Origin: Lysobacter sp. KIS68-7
Lineage (GTDB): Bacteria; Pseudomonadota; Gammaproteobacteria; Xanthomonadales; Xanthomonadaceae
Direction of reading: 5' to 3'
Length of the DNA: 64,000 bases
Assembly (NCBI RefSeq): GCF_021284745.1
Contig: NZ_CP089925.1
Location: forward strand, 2,045,001 to 2,109,000
The position numbers were made by a program, and so were the translations under genes. Of this stretch, positions 47,753-57,725 are shown piece by piece. Position 1 is the stretch's first letter, and every line of letters starts with the position of its first letter. The notes beneath the pieces were generated by a model. It was given only the letters and a program-made list of their open reading frames with translations. It searched no databases and was not told where the DNA came from.

Positions 47753-50589
47753 CCCACGATTACAAGTCCACCATCCACCTGCCCGCGACGGAATTCCCCA
47801 TGCGCGGCGACCTGCCCAAGCGCGAACCGCACACGCTCGCGCGCTGGGAGGGTGACGGCCTGTACGCGCAGATCCGCCAGCATGCGAAGGGCCGCCCCAC
47901 GTTCGTGCTGCACGACGGTCCGCCCTACGCCAACGGCCAGATCCACATCGGCCATGCGGTGAACAAGGTGCTGAAGGACGTGGTGGTGAAGTCCCGGCTG
48001 CTCTCGGGCTTCGACGCACCTTACGTGCCCGGCTGGGATTGCCACGGCCTGCCGATCGAACTCGTCGTCGAGAAGAAGTACGGCAAGGTGGGCGACAAGC
48101 TCGACGCCGCCGCGTTCCGCGCGAAGTGCCGCGAATACGCCGCCGAGCAGATCGACGCGCAGCGCCGCGACTTCAAGCGCCTGGGGGTCGTCGGCGCGTG
48201 GGACCAGCCGTATCGCACGATGGATTTCCGCTACGAAGCGGACATGCTGCGCTCGCTCGCGAAGATCATCGATCGCGGCCACCTCAGCCGCGGCGTGAAG
48301 CCGGTGCATTGGTGCTTCGATTGCGGTTCGGCGCTCGCCGAAGCGGAGATCGAATACCAGGACAAGGCCTCGCCCGCGATCGACGTCGCCTACAAGGCGC
48401 GGCAGCCGCAGGCGCTTGCCTCGGCGTTCGGTGTCGCGTTGCCGGAAGGCATCGACGTCGCCGTGCCGATCTGGACGACCACGCCGTGGACGCTGCCCGC
48501 GAGCCTCGCGGTGACGCTCGGCCCGGAACTGGATTACGTGCTCGTCGAAGGTCCCGCACGCTTCGGCATGCGCACCTGGCTCGTGCTCGCCGAAGCGCTC
48601 GCCGAGAAGGCGCTGGCGCGTTACGGCGTCAACGATTTCATCGTGCATGGCCGCGCCACGGGCGTCGAACTCGAAGGCCAGCGCTTGCAGCATCCCTTCT
48701 ACGACCGTGAGATCCCGCTGATCCTCGGCGACCACGTGTCGGCCGAAGACGGCACCGGCGCCGTGCACACCGCGCCGGGCCACGGCCAGGAAGACTTCGC
48801 GGTCGGCCTGCGCTACGACCTCATGGGGCCCTACACCGCGGCGCAGATCAATCCCGTCGACGGGCGCGGCGTGTACCTGCCGTCCACGCCGCCGGCCGAT
48901 GGCGTCGCGCTCGCGGGCATGCACATCTGGAAGGCGAACGACGCCATCGTCGAAGTGCTGCGCAACAACGGCGCGCTGCTCGCCCACGTCACGCTCACGC
49001 ACAGTTATCCGCACTGCTGGCGCCACAAGACGCCGGTGGCGTTCCGCGCCACGCCACAGTGGTTCATTTCGATGGAGCAGGCGGGCCTGCGCCGCGATTC
49101 GCTGAAGGCGATCGGCGATGTCGAATGGTTCCCCGACTGGGGCGAGGCGCGCATCTACGCGATGGTCGAAGGCCGCCCGGACTGGTGCATCTCGCGCCAG
49201 CGCACCTGGGGCGTGCCGATCGCCTTGTTCATCGATCGCGAAACGGGCGAACCGCATCCGGATTCGCCCGCTTTGATGCGGCAAGTGGCCGACCGCGTCG
49301 AACGCGAAGGCGTGGACGCGTGGTACTCGCTGGATCCGAGCGAACTGCTCGGTGCCACCGCCTCGCGCTACGACAAGGTGACCGACATCCTCGATGTGTG
49401 GCTCGACTCCGGCGTGAGCCACGAATGCGTGCTCGCGCAGCGTCCCGAAGACATGCTGCGCAAGCCCGCTGACCTGTATCTCGAAGGCTCCGACCAGCAT
49501 CGCGGCTGGTTCCAGTCGTCGTTGCTCACGGGCGTGGCGATGGACGGCATCGCGCCTTACAAGCAAGTGCTGACGCACGGCTTCACGGTCGACCAGAACG
49601 GTCGCAAGATGTCGAAGTCGCTCGGCAACACCATCGAGCCGCAGCGCGTGATCGACCAGATGGGCGCGGACGTGCTGCGCCTGTGGATCGCCGCCACCGA
49701 CTACCGCAACGAGATCGCCGTCTCCGACGAGATCCTCAAGCGCACGGGCGACGTGTACCGCCGCATCCGCAACACCGCACGCTTCCTGCTCGGCAACCTG
49801 CACGGCTTCGACCCTGCGCACGATCTCGCGCCGCTGGATGCGATGGTCGCGCTGGATCGCTGGATCGTGCATCGCGCGCATGCCCTGCAGGTGAAGATCG
49901 CCGACGCGTACGCGCGTTACGACTTCGCCGAGATCGTGCAGGCGCTGGGCAACTTCTGCAGCGTCGACCTCGGCGCGCTGTACCTGGACGTCACCAAGGA
50001 CCGCCTCTACACGCTGCGCGAAGACGCGCCGGCACGACGTTCCGCGCAGTCGGCGATGTATCGCATCGCCGAAGCCTTCGTGCGCTGGATCGCGCCGATC
50101 CTGTCCTTCACCGCCGACGAGATGTGGCAGCACCTGCCGGGCAAGCGCGAAGGCAACGTGCTGTTCACGACCTGGTACGAGGGCCTGGCGCCGCTGGGCG
50201 ACAACGCAGTTCTGTCGGTCGAGGACATGGACCGCCTGCTCGCGCTGCGCGACGACGTGGCCAAGGTGCTCGAACCGATGCGCGCCAACGGTGCGATCGG
50301 CGCGGCGCTGGAAGCGGAGATCGGGCTGGTGTGTGGCGCGGCCGACCAACAGTGGCTCGCGCCGTTCGTCGACGAATTGCGCTTCCTGCTGATCAGCGGC
50401 GATGTGCACGTGGTGGCGGACAATGGCGCGAACGCCATCCAGGTCACCGCGGCCCCGACGCAGAAGACCAAGTGCGTGCGTTGCTGGCAGTACCGCGGCG
50501 ACGTCGGTGCCGTGGATGCGCACCCGCAGTTGTGCGGGCGTTGCGTGAGCAACATCGAAGGTCCGGGCGAATCGAGGATGTTCTTCTGA
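47749..50589 (+). CDS. ileS: Isoleucyl-tRNA synthetase
   Basis: A 946-residue class I synthetase. HIGH at residues 66-69 (NGQIHIGHA), the editing domain ([18 protein letters not shown]), KMSKS at 620-624 and a C-terminal zinc finger (CVRCWQY then CGRCVSN) are all present. The GTG at 47749 overlaps the ribF stop and opens the conserved [20 protein letters not shown]. The lspA start overlaps the stop (TGATG). Confidence 0.97.
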   Translation: MTHDYKSTIHLPATEFPMRGDLPKREPHTLARWEGDGLYAQIRQHAKGRPTFVLHDGPPYANGQIHIGHAVNKVLKDVVVKSRLLSGFDAPYVPGWDCHGLPIELVVEKKYGKVGDKLDAAAFRAKCREYAAEQIDAQRRDFKRLGVVGAWDQPYRTMDFRYEADMLRSLAKIIDRGHLSRGVKPVHWCFDCGSALAEAEIEYQDKASPAIDVAYKARQPQALASAFGVALPEGIDVAVPIWTTTPWTLPASLAVTLGPELDYVLVEGPARFGMRTWLVLAEALAEKALARYGVNDFIVHGRATGVELEGQRLQHPFYDREIPLILGDHVSAEDGTGAVHTAPGHGQEDFAVGLRYDLMGPYTAAQINPVDGRGVYLPSTPPADGVALAGMHIWKANDAIVEVLRNNGALLAHVTLTHSYPHCWRHKTPVAFRATPQWFISMEQAGLRRDSLKAIGDVEWFPDWGEARIYAMVEGRPDWCISRQRTWGVPIALFIDRETGEPHPDSPALMRQVADRVEREGVDAWYSLDPSELLGATASRYDKVTDILDVWLDSGVSHECVLAQRPEDMLRKPADLYLEGSDQHRGWFQSSLLTGVAMDGIAPYKQVLTHGFTVDQNGRKMSKSLGNTIEPQRVIDQMGADVLRLWIAATDYRNEIAVSDEILKRTGDVYRRIRNTARFLLGNLHGFDPAHDLAPLDAMVALDRWIVHRAHALQVKIADAYARYDFAEIVQALGNFCSVDLGALYLDVTKDRLYTLREDAPARRSAQSAMYRIAEAFVRWIAPILSFTADEMWQHLPGKREGNVLFTTWYEGLAPLGDNAVLSVEDMDRLLALRDDVAKVLEPMRANGAIGAALEAEIGLVCGAADQQWLAPFVDELRFLLISGDVHVVADNGANAIQVTAAPTQKTKCVRCWQYRGDVGAVDAHPQLCGRCVSNIEGPGESRMFF

Positions 50590-51086
50590 TGCGCGTCCAA
50601 CCCAATGCGCTGCCCTGGCTGCTGGTGTCCGCGGTCGTCATCGTGCTCGACCAGCTGAGCAAGGCCTGGGTGCTCGCCAGCCTGCCGGAATACACGGCCG
50701 TGCCGGTGATCGACGGTTTCTGGAACTGGTACCGCAGCTACAACACCGGCGCGGCGTTCAGCTTCCTCAGCGACGCCGGCGGCTGGCAGAAGTGGTTCTT
50801 CATGGCGCTGGCCTTCGGCATCAGCGGCCTGCTGGGCACGTGGCTCTCGCGCACGCCGCGGCGTGAATGGCGCACGGCGCTGCCCTTCGCGCTGGTCATC
50901 GGCGGCGCGCTGGGCAACGTGATCGACCGCCTGCGGCACGGCCACGTGGTGGATTTCATCCAGTGGCACTGGCGCGACCACGCCTGGCCCTCGTTCAACG
51001 TGGCCGACTCGGCCATCGTGGCCGGCGCCATCGGGATCGCGCTGTTCGGCCTGCTGCAAGGCAAGCACGGCCGGGACGCGCGATAA
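50589..51086 (+). CDS. lspA: Lipoprotein signal peptidase
   Basis: A 165-residue aspartic peptidase with four membrane helices that removes signal peptides from prolipoproteins. Both catalytic aspartates are visible: [20 protein letters not shown] and [27 protein letters not shown] is the usual conserved loop. It is translationally coupled to ileS. Confidence 0.96.
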   Translation: MRVQPNALPWLLVSAVVIVLDQLSKAWVLASLPEYTAVPVIDGFWNWYRSYNTGAAFSFLSDAGGWQKWFFMALAFGISGLLGTWLSRTPRREWRTALPFALVIGGALGNVIDRLRHGHVVDFIQWHWRDHAWPSFNVADSAIVAGAIGIALFGLLQGKHGRDAR

Positions 51087-51087
51087 T
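51082..51087 (+). promoter_or_regulatory. -10-like hexamer for ispH
   Basis: GATAAT ends 7 nt before the ispH ATG at 51095; no Shine-Dalgarno follows. Read-through from lspA is also possible. Confidence 0.4.
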
Positions 51088-51094
51088 CGCGGCC

Positions 51095-52051
51095 ATGGAC
51101 ATCCTCCTCGCCAACCCGCGCGGCTTCTGCGCCGGCGTCGACCGCGCGATCGAGATCGTCAAGCGCGCCCTGGAACTGCTGGGCGCCCCGATCTACGTGC
51201 GTCACGAGGTCGTGCACAACCGCTTCGTGGTGGACGACCTCAAGCACCGCGGGGCGATCTTCGTCGAGGAACTCGACGAGGTGCCGGACAACGCGACCGT
51301 CATTTTCTCCGCCCACGGCGTCTCGCAGGCCGTGCGCCAGGAAGCCGGGCGCCGCGGCCTCAAGGTGTTCGACGCCACGTGCCCGCTGGTGACCAAGGTG
51401 CACCTGGAAGTCGCACGCCAATGCCGCGCGGGCCGCGACATGGTGCTGATCGGCCACGCCGGGCATCCGGAAGTCGAAGGCACCATGGGCCAGTGGAATG
51501 CGCAGGCCGGGGCAGGGACGATCCATCTCGTCGAAGACATCGACGACGTCGCCCACCTGCACATCGCGCAACCCGAAAACTGCGCCTACACGACGCAGAC
51601 CACGCTCTCGGTCGACGACACCCGCAGCATCATCGACGCCCTGCGCGCGCGTTACCCCGCGATGCAGGGCCCGAAGAACGACGATATCTGCTACGCCACC
51701 CAGAACCGGCAGGATGCGGTGCGTGAACTCGCGCGCGCCCGCTGCGACCTGGTCCTGGTGGTCGGCTCCCCGAACAGCTCCAACTCCAACCGGCTGCGCG
51801 AACTCGCCGAACGTGAGGGTGTGGAAGCCCATTTGATCGACGGCGCGAGCGAAATCGACCCGCGCTGGATCGAGGGTCGCCGCCATATCGGCGTCACCGC
51901 GGGCGCTTCCGCGCCCGACGTCCTGGTCCGCGGCGTGATCGCCCGCCTGCGCGAACTGGGTGCCGGCGGCGTGCGGGAATTGGATGGCAAACCCGAGGAC
52001 ATGGTGTTTGCGCTGCCAAAAGAGTTGCGCCTGACACTGGTGGACCCCTAG
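51095..52051 (+). CDS. ispH: 4-hydroxy-3-methylbut-2-enyl diphosphate reductase
   Basis: A 318-residue [4Fe-4S] enzyme, the last step of the non-mevalonate isoprenoid pathway. The three cluster cysteines lie in [31 protein letters not shown] and [15 protein letters not shown]. The diphosphate-binding histidines are in [14 protein letters not shown] and [10 protein letters not shown], and [10 protein letters not shown] is present. It ends the murJ-to-ispH cluster and is followed by the tRNA. Confidence 0.96.
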   Translation: MDILLANPRGFCAGVDRAIEIVKRALELLGAPIYVRHEVVHNRFVVDDLKHRGAIFVEELDEVPDNATVIFSAHGVSQAVRQEAGRRGLKVFDATCPLVTKVHLEVARQCRAGRDMVLIGHAGHPEVEGTMGQWNAQAGAGTIHLVEDIDDVAHLHIAQPENCAYTTQTTLSVDDTRSIIDALRARYPAMQGPKNDDICYATQNRQDAVRELARARCDLVLVVGSPNSSNSNRLRELAEREGVEAHLIDGASEIDPRWIEGRRHIGVTAGASAPDVLVRGVIARLRELGAGGVRELDGKPEDMVFALPKELRLTLVDP

Positions 52052-52054
52052 AAT
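52025..52054 (+). promoter_or_regulatory. Possible promoter of the tRNA-Thr gene
   Basis: TTGCGC (weak), 18-bp spacer, TAGAAT (52049-52054), ending 10 nt before the tRNA. The segment CCCCTAGAATTC also occurs in the rplU promoter. Confidence 0.5.
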
Positions 52055-52064
52055 TCACGCCCTC

Positions 52065-52140
52065 GCCGGAATAGCTCAGTTGGTAGAGCGGCGCATTCGT
52101 AATGCGTAGGTCGTAGGTTCGATTCCTATTTCCGGCACCA
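52065..52140 (+). tRNA. tRNA-Thr (anticodon CGT)
   Basis: A complete 76-nt cloverleaf with encoded CCA. The acceptor stem is GCCGGAA / TTCCGGC, the anticodon loop TTCGTAA (anticodon at 52098-52100), the T-arm GTAGGTTCGATTCCTAT. The anticodon reads ACG codons. A terminator follows. Confidence 0.97.
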
Positions 52141-52147
52141 TAAAGAG

Positions 52148-52183
52148 AAGGGCTTGCAAGGCGCCACCTTGCAGGCCCTTTTT
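52148..52183 (+). terminator. Terminator of the tRNA-Thr transcript
   Basis: AAGGGCTTGCAAGG / CCTTGCAGGCCCTT (one G-T pair) with a 5-nt loop, followed by TTTCTTT. Confidence 0.92.
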
Positions 52184-52298
52184 CTTTGCCCGCACCGGGA
52201 CGGATCAGTAGTTTTACGGACCTCGCGGCCGATGAATTGCGGTCGACGCTGACACGAAGCGCGCGCCAGCATCGGTCCTCCTTCAAGGAGGCGCCGAC

Positions 52299-53672
52299 AT
52301 GACGACCGTCGTCCCGGGTCCGGTTCCCGGAACCCGCATCACCGAGGCTTACGCGCGCCTGCTGACGCGCGAGGCGTACGTCTGGGCCTGGCCGATGGCC
52401 AACATCTACAACAAGCGGCTGGCCTTCGCGAAAGCGCCCGAACCGGGCTTGTTGGGAGGCGTGCTGCCCTTCCCGCCGCTCAACCGCATGTCGATGCTCA
52501 CCGATTACGTCGATCCGGCGGAGCGTGCAGTCGCCTGTCCGAACCAGGATGTCGTCTACGGTGGCGGGCCGTTCGCGTTCGACGTGAGCCCCGTCGTCGT
52601 GCAGGTGCCCGACTTCGGAAGCCGCTTCTGGGTGTACCAGATCGTCGACCTGCGCACCGACAGCTTCGCCGACCTCGGCGCCATGTACGGCACCAAGCCC
52701 GGGTTCTACCTGCTCGTCGGGCCCGGCTGGAAGGGCGACGTGCCCGCGGGCATCACGCAGGTCTTCCATTCGGGAACGAACACGGGCTTCTTCGCGCCCC
52801 GCGCGTTCCAGGACGACACGCCGGAAGACAGGCGCGCCATCCAGGCCGTCATCAACCAGATCGACGTGTATCCGCTCGCCGAGTTCGACGGAAAGATGAA
52901 GACGCACGACTGGTCGAAGTTGCCGCACTTCCCGCAGCCCGAAGGCAGCGGCGCCGAAACGAAGTGGGTGTTCCCCGAAACCTTCATCGATCAGTTGCCG
53001 CTGCTGCTCGACGACGCCACGCCGCTGCCGGGCGAAGCGTCGAAATACGCAGCCCTGCGCGAACTCGTTGCGGTCGCGGGCAGGGATCCGAAGCTGAAAG
53101 CGGCCATGATCGACGAGGCGAAGAAAGCCGACGCCGAGATCGTGGCACCGCTCTTCGAGTTCCGAAACTACGGCGTTCCGTTGCCGCACCACTGGACGAC
53201 CATCAACAATGGCGCGGCCTTCGGCACCGATTACTTCACGCGCACCGCCGTCGGCAAGTCGAACATCCTGGTCAACAAACCGAACGAGACGAAGTACTTC
53301 TACCAGGACCTCGACGAGGACGGGCAGCGGCTCAACGGCGCCAATCGCTACACGGTGACGTTCGCGAACGGCCAACTGCCGCCGGTGAAAGGATTCTGGT
53401 CGCTCACGCTGTACAACCAGCACCACTTCTTCGAACCCAACGCGATCAAGCGCTATTCGGTGGGCACGAAGAACAAGGACCTGCAGAAGGCCGCGGATGG
53501 GTCGCTCACGATCCACGTCCAGGCGGACGAGCCGAAGGAACCTGCGCAACGCGCCAACTGGTTGCCGTCACCGAAGGGCGCTGATTTCTCGCTGTATGTG
53601 CGGGCGTACTGGCCGGAGGAGGCGATCACCCGCGGCCAGTGGACGCCGCCGGCGGTCGTGAAGGTCCGTTAG
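52299..53672 (+). CDS. DUF1254/DUF1214 domain protein
   Basis: A 457-residue protein with the DUF1254 core (YVWAWPMANIYNKRLAF, CPNQDVVYGGGPFAFDVSPV, FGSRFWVYQIVDLRTDSF) and C-terminal DUF1214 (VKGFWSLTLYNQHHFFEPNA, LPSPKGADFSLYVRAYWPEE). Such proteins are usually exported, but no signal peptide is seen here. Function is unknown. AAGGAGG precedes the ATG and can pair with CCTCC ten bases upstream (52277-52291). It is convergent with the membrane protein, overlapping by 4 bp. Confidence 0.85.
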   Translation: MTTVVPGPVPGTRITEAYARLLTREAYVWAWPMANIYNKRLAFAKAPEPGLLGGVLPFPPLNRMSMLTDYVDPAERAVACPNQDVVYGGGPFAFDVSPVVVQVPDFGSRFWVYQIVDLRTDSFADLGAMYGTKPGFYLLVGPGWKGDVPAGITQVFHSGTNTGFFAPRAFQDDTPEDRRAIQAVINQIDVYPLAEFDGKMKTHDWSKLPHFPQPEGSGAETKWVFPETFIDQLPLLLDDATPLPGEASKYAALRELVAVAGRDPKLKAAMIDEAKKADAEIVAPLFEFRNYGVPLPHHWTTINNGAAFGTDYFTRTAVGKSNILVNKPNETKYFYQDLDEDGQRLNGANRYTVTFANGQLPPVKGFWSLTLYNQHHFFEPNAIKRYSVGTKNKDLQKAADGSLTIHVQADEPKEPAQRANWLPSPKGADFSLYVRAYWPEEAITRGQWTPPAVVKVR

Positions 53673-54163
53673 GCGCCAGAGGGCCGGAACCGCCGCACGG
53701 CCACGATCGTCAGCGCGACGAACACCAACAGCACCACGCCTTGCGCGATGGCGAAGGGCGGCTCCGCCTGCATCGGTGCCAATGCGTGCAAGGGCGGCAC
53801 CTTTGCAAACAACTGCACGACCAGTACGAAGACGTTGAGGTACAGCGAAATCATCGCGCCGGCGACATAGATCCATCGCCACGCACCGGCCCACCTGCGC
53901 GCATACAGCGCGTAGAGCGTGGGCACGAGGACGAGCGCGGACACGATGCCGGTGCCGATCGCCGGCGTGAACCCGCGGAACGGGAACAGGAATCCGGTGA
54001 GCGTCGTCGCCACCGTGGTCCACAGAAACAGCGTCGTCCAACCCGGCATGCGTTGCGAGGCGAGCAGCCCCTTGGCCACCACCAGGCCCGCCACGATGGC
54101 GACCAGGCTGAGCACGACATGGAACAAGGTGAAAGGGTGCGTCAACGGCAGGACTGGTTGCAT
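53669..54163 (-). CDS. Four-helix membrane protein of unknown function
   Basis: A 164-residue protein with four or five hydrophobic helices, including FHVVLSLVAIVAGLVVAKGL, LFLWTTVATTLTGFLFPFRG and IVSALVLVPTLYALYAR. GGGGAG precedes the ATG. I do not recognise a family with confidence. The end overlaps the convergent DUF1254 gene. Confidence 0.65.
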   Translation of the reverse strand: MQPVLPLTHPFTLFHVVLSLVAIVAGLVVAKGLLASQRMPGWTTLFLWTTVATTLTGFLFPFRGFTPAIGTGIVSALVLVPTLYALYARRWAGAWRWIYVAGAMISLYLNVFVLVVQLFAKVPPLHALAPMQAEPPFAIAQGVVLLVFVALTIVAVRRFRPSGA

Positions 54164-54363
54164 GGCGATCAGGCTCCCCGGGAGTCAAGCGAGAACAACG
54201 TCGTAGACGCTTCGCGAAGGCCAGCGCGTGACCGGCATCACTGAGAAGAATTCCCGGATCCTTTGCCTCGGCCAGTTGGAAATAATGCTTGCGGGCCATT
54301 GGGGAGCCCGCGCCTGCACGCTTCGCGTGCCGTGCATTTCTTTCATCAACCAGGGGATGGATT

Positions 54364-54906
54364 TTGAAGAAGACGTTGATCGCAATGACCTTGTGCGCCC
54401 TCGGTGCGCTGCAGCCCGCCTTCGCGCAGGACGCCGCCTCCGCCACCTCCGCCGCACCCGCGGCGGCCGAAACGCCCGCACCCGCCGTGACGCCTGCGCC
54501 GGTCGCAACGGCGAAGTCCCTTCCGAAGCTGGTCATCAGCTGGGACTGCGGTGACTGCGAGCACAACGACAAGGTGCCGGGCCTGATCGAAGAGGCCTAT
54601 GCGAAGGAAGCGAAGGAGCGCGGCTACACGGTGTCCGAGACGGAGACCGCCGACGCGGCCATCGTCGACATCCGCCAGCGCCCGCCGGGCGTGCGCGTGA
54701 TGTTCGGCTTCATGGCGGGCAAGGATCGACTCGGTCTGCGCATTCGCTATCAGGGCCACGAGTACGCCGTGTCCGACTACGAGGCGAACGCCATCCTCGG
54801 CATGAACCATCTTTCGGCATCGGTGGCGAAGCGTGCGGTCGTTCGCATGATGCTGTCGCCGCCGGAAACGGCGTCGGCGGCGCCGACGGAGACGTCGGGC
54901 AAGTAA
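54364..54906 (+). CDS. Exported protein of unknown function, TTG start
   Basis: A 180-residue protein. With the TTG at 54364 it begins MKKTLIAMTLCALGALQPAF, a perfect signal peptide ending AFAQ; the ATG at 54385 would remove the basic n-region. An Ala/Pro linker precedes the mature core (LVISWDCGDCEHNDKVPGLI, AAIVDIRQRPPGVRVMFGFM). The Cys-Gly-Asp-Cys pair may form a disulfide or bind metal. AGGGGATGGA precedes the TTG. No family is recognised. Confidence 0.65.
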   Translation: MKKTLIAMTLCALGALQPAFAQDAASATSAAPAAAETPAPAVTPAPVATAKSLPKLVISWDCGDCEHNDKVPGLIEEAYAKEAKERGYTVSETETADAAIVDIRQRPPGVRVMFGFMAGKDRLGLRIRYQGHEYAVSDYEANAILGMNHLSASVAKRAVVRMMLSPPETASAAPTETSGK

Positions 54907-54921
54907 TCGATTCCCGATGCG

Positions 54922-55437
54922 TCATTCACGGCCCCGCTTCACGCGGGGCCGTTTCGTTTCAGTCGCCGCTTCCTCGTGCTCGCGCATCCACAAAGGCACC
55001 AGGCCGACGAGCTGCGCCGCACCGATTCCCACCAAGGTCTCCCACGCACGCGCGAATGCGTAGTGCCAGGGATCGGCGCGATAGGCGAGCATCACGATGG
55101 CCGCGACGTAGCCTGCCACGCGCGCCGCCGATGGCTCGAGTCGCATCAGGTAGGTGACCAGCATCGACGCGAGGATGGCAACGCCCAGCGCAATCGGTCC
55201 GACGGGCAGCAGGTGCAGCAAGACCGCGCCGGACGCGGCACCGATGACCGTGCCCGCCATGCGTTGCCATCCGAGGCGGCGCGTCATCGCGGGCGACAGG
55301 TCGGTCACGATGATCGCGCCGACCAACGCGTAGATCGCGTAGTCCGCGTGCAGCAACGTCGCGACCCAGTACGCGAGCCCCGCCGCGGTGGCCGCGCGCA
55401 CGGAGACCTGGATCGCAGGGGTGGCCAGCAGGCGCAT
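54922..55437 (-). CDS. FUSC-like membrane protein
   Basis: A 171-residue protein with four or five helices typical of the N-terminal half of FUSC/aromatic-acid exporters (AGLAYWVATLLHADYAIYAL, GWQRMAGTVIGAASGAVLLH) and a basic C-terminus. It is far shorter than full FUSC exporters (about 650 residues), so its transport role is uncertain. TACAGT (55445-55450) ends 7 nt before the ATG at 55437, supporting this start over the GTG at 55446. Confidence 0.75.
   Translation of the reverse strand: MRLLATPAIQVSVRAATAAGLAYWVATLLHADYAIYALVGAIIVTDLSPAMTRRLGWQRMAGTVIGAASGAVLLHLLPVGPIALGVAILASMLVTYLMRLEPSAARVAGYVAAIVMLAYRADPWHYAFARAWETLVGIGAAQLVGLVPLWMREHEEAATETKRPRVKRGRE
54929..54960 (+). terminator. Terminator of the exported protein, inside the FUSC-like 3' end
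   Basis: CGGCCCCGC / GCGGGGCCG with a 5-nt loop, then TTTCGTTTC. It lies 22 bp past the stop at 54906 and overlaps the last codons of the convergent gene. Confidence 0.8.
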
Positions 55438-55644
55438 GGCGCGCACTGTAGGGCAAGCGACCGTGCGGTCGCACCACGGCCGTTGCAGCGCACCATCCGC
55501 CGTGGCGCCGATGTTGCATTCCGGTCACCCATCGGTCGGGAACGCAATTCAGCGCAATGAAGCAACTCAGCCGTTGCGACGTCCACATATTCCACACATT
55601 TCCCGCTCCACGGTCGTCCGCGTCCAAAGGAGGAGGGCGGGGCC

Positions 55645-57678
55645 ATGGGAATGCAGATGACCGCGCGCGCAGGCGCGATCGCGGGAACGGCGGTGCTCGC
55701 GCTGAGTGCGTGGGCGTTGAGCGGCACGCGGATGACGTCGACGTCGACGATCCCGGGCGCACAGGCGCAGCGCGCAGTGGCGACCTCGCCAGGCAACAAC
55801 GCCTACACCAACTCCGCGGTGGCCGCGCACTACGCGATCGCCGCGGCCCTCGCGCCTTCCGCCGCCGGCGCGGATCCGCTGCAGGTCGAACCGCGTGTGC
55901 CGCGCGCCGCGGGCGCGACCTGCGTGCAGACGATCATGACGAACACGCTGATCGTGCGCTTCCCCGAGATGGAACCGCTGCCGGTGCCCGCGACCTCGTG
56001 CCCGGGTCCGTATTCGAAAGTCGTGCTGGTGGTCGAACTGACCGGCCCGCGCGAGAACGCCGACCCGTCCGGCAACATCCAGTTGTTCTACACGGACTTC
56101 GCGAACAACAACGCCGGCACGCTCTGGGCGGGCTCCACGCAGATCACCGACGACATCGCGCTGTGGCGCTTCGAGCGCGACGTCACCGAGATCTCGAAGT
56201 ACTTCACGCGTCCGGAAGCCGCCAAGTTCCCGGGCAGTTTCGACAACGACTACCTGGTCTTCAACGAACTCGCAGCCAGCGTGCGCTCCGTGCGCCTGGT
56301 GTTCTGGCGCGCGACGCCGACCACGCCCGCGCAACGCGTGGCGGACGAGGTGTTCCCGCTGATGCCCAATGGCGACGCCTACGGCAACAACGCCAACTTC
56401 GAAGGCACCTTCCCGCGCAACACCATCAAGGCCTATGCCGACGTGTATGCGCAGGTGCTGGGCACCGACCGGCGGATCTGGTCGAACTGCGCGCCGGATG
56501 CGTCGTTCACCGCCTTCCCGTTGCTGCACCGGGCCTACGCGATGGGCGATTCGCATTCGATCTTCGGCGACCCGCCGCATGGCTGCAACGGCGGCAGCTT
56601 CCGCGAAGTGGAAGTGCTGGTGGACGGTACGCTCGCAGGGCTCGCGCCGGTGTTCCCGTGGTTGCCGAGCAACATGACGAATGCACTGCGCAACACGGTC
56701 AACGATCCGGCGCCGGGCGTGCAGGCACTGAACTTCATTCCCTTCCGCGTCGATCTCACTCCCTTCGCAGGTCGCCTCAACAATGGCGCGGTGCATAACG
56801 TGACCGTGCGCATTGCGGGCGAAACCTCGTCGCAGGCCTTCGTCGGTGGCCAACTGATCCTGTACACCGATCACGGGCGCGCGGTCGTGCCGGGCGCGGT
56901 GACGGCCAATTCGCTCGCCGCCGCGAGTCCCACGGAAACGAACAGCTTGTCGCAGACCAACCAAGGCTGCGCGTGGGCCATGTCCGTCCTGTGCCACCAC
57001 CTCACCGGCACGGTGACCACGCGTGCGCGCCGCGATTTCCGAATCGACGGTTACGTCGACACGTCGAGCGGTCGCATCCGGAGTTCGGTCATCCAGAGCA
57101 ACCGCTTCACCAACGCGGTGACCTGGGACGTGACGGGGCCGGACGTGCAGTCCGACGGCACATTCACTTCCTTCCTGCAGCGCGTGCGCTTGTCGAGCAA
57201 CGTCGACCGCACGAGCTATCGCACGCTGGGAAGCACGCTGCTCAGCGAGGACAAGATTGCCACGAGCTATCCGTTGACCATCGATTACTTCCAGGATGGC
57301 CAGTGGCGGTCGGGCGACGAGTATGCCGGCATCAGCTCCGAGCACATCGACATGGACGTGCACCAGGCGCGCAGCATCCGCACCTCGCAGTTGCACCGCG
57401 GCACGCCGCGGTACGACACGCACGTGCTGGACGTGTTCGACGGCACGCATCACTGGCTGGCCGAGACCGAACCCACGGCGGCGGACTGGAACTCCAGCCG
57501 CGACTACCTGTTCACCGACAACCGCGGCGGCTGCTACAGCGCGGGGCTGACCACCGAGGTCGGCGAGCTGCAGACGCGCACGCGCGGCGATGCCTGCCCC
57601 GGCGGCATCAATGCCCTGCGCTGGTACTCGCATCCGGACGGTTCGCCGGATTCGATGGGGTGGGCGCCCGCACCGTGA
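55645..57678 (+). CDS. PNGase A-like exported protein
   Basis: A 677-residue exported protein. The N-terminal hydrophobic segment (AIAGTAVLALSAWALSG) is a signal or anchor. The core matches peptide-N4-(N-acetyl-beta-glucosaminyl)asparagine amidase A: EVEVLVDGTLAGLAPVFPWL, PGVQALNFIPFRVDLTPFAG and VTVRIAG. PNGase A releases N-glycans, including core-alpha-1,3-fucosylated plant glycans. The family is found in plants, fungi and some bacteria. AAGGAGGAGG lies nine bases before the ATG. It is 47 bp upstream of the tyrosine phosphatase gene. Catalytic residues were not verified. Confidence 0.82.
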   Translation: MGMQMTARAGAIAGTAVLALSAWALSGTRMTSTSTIPGAQAQRAVATSPGNNAYTNSAVAAHYAIAAALAPSAAGADPLQVEPRVPRAAGATCVQTIMTNTLIVRFPEMEPLPVPATSCPGPYSKVVLVVELTGPRENADPSGNIQLFYTDFANNNAGTLWAGSTQITDDIALWRFERDVTEISKYFTRPEAAKFPGSFDNDYLVFNELAASVRSVRLVFWRATPTTPAQRVADEVFPLMPNGDAYGNNANFEGTFPRNTIKAYADVYAQVLGTDRRIWSNCAPDASFTAFPLLHRAYAMGDSHSIFGDPPHGCNGGSFREVEVLVDGTLAGLAPVFPWLPSNMTNALRNTVNDPAPGVQALNFIPFRVDLTPFAGRLNNGAVHNVTVRIAGETSSQAFVGGQLILYTDHGRAVVPGAVTANSLAAASPTETNSLSQTNQGCAWAMSVLCHHLTGTVTTRARRDFRIDGYVDTSSGRIRSSVIQSNRFTNAVTWDVTGPDVQSDGTFTSFLQRVRLSSNVDRTSYRTLGSTLLSEDKIATSYPLTIDYFQDGQWRSGDEYAGISSEHIDMDVHQARSIRTSQLHRGTPRYDTHVLDVFDGTHHWLAETEPTAADWNSSRDYLFTDNRGGCYSAGLTTEVGELQTRTRGDACPGGINALRWYSHPDGSPDSMGWAPAP

Positions 57679-57711
57679 CGGGCGCGCCATGAATACGTGG
57701 GGGCGCTCGGC

Positions 57712-57717
57712 TAGACT
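57712..57717 (+). promoter_or_regulatory. -10-like hexamer for the phosphatase gene
   Basis: TAGACT ends 8 nt before the ATG at 57726; no Shine-Dalgarno follows. Confidence 0.45.
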
Positions 57718-57725
57718 GCGCCCCC

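Noticed and set aside
51894-53549. Long minus-strand open frame across the tRNA and DUF1254 gene, including a peptide RNRTYDLRITNAPLYQLSYS
   Set aside because: That peptide is the antisense translation of tRNA-Thr, a well-known false annotation. The rest is antisense to a clear DUF1254 gene.
52065-54163. Genomic island inserted at tRNA-Thr
   Set aside because: No integrase, no repeat of the tRNA 3' end and no mobility gene was found downstream within the window.
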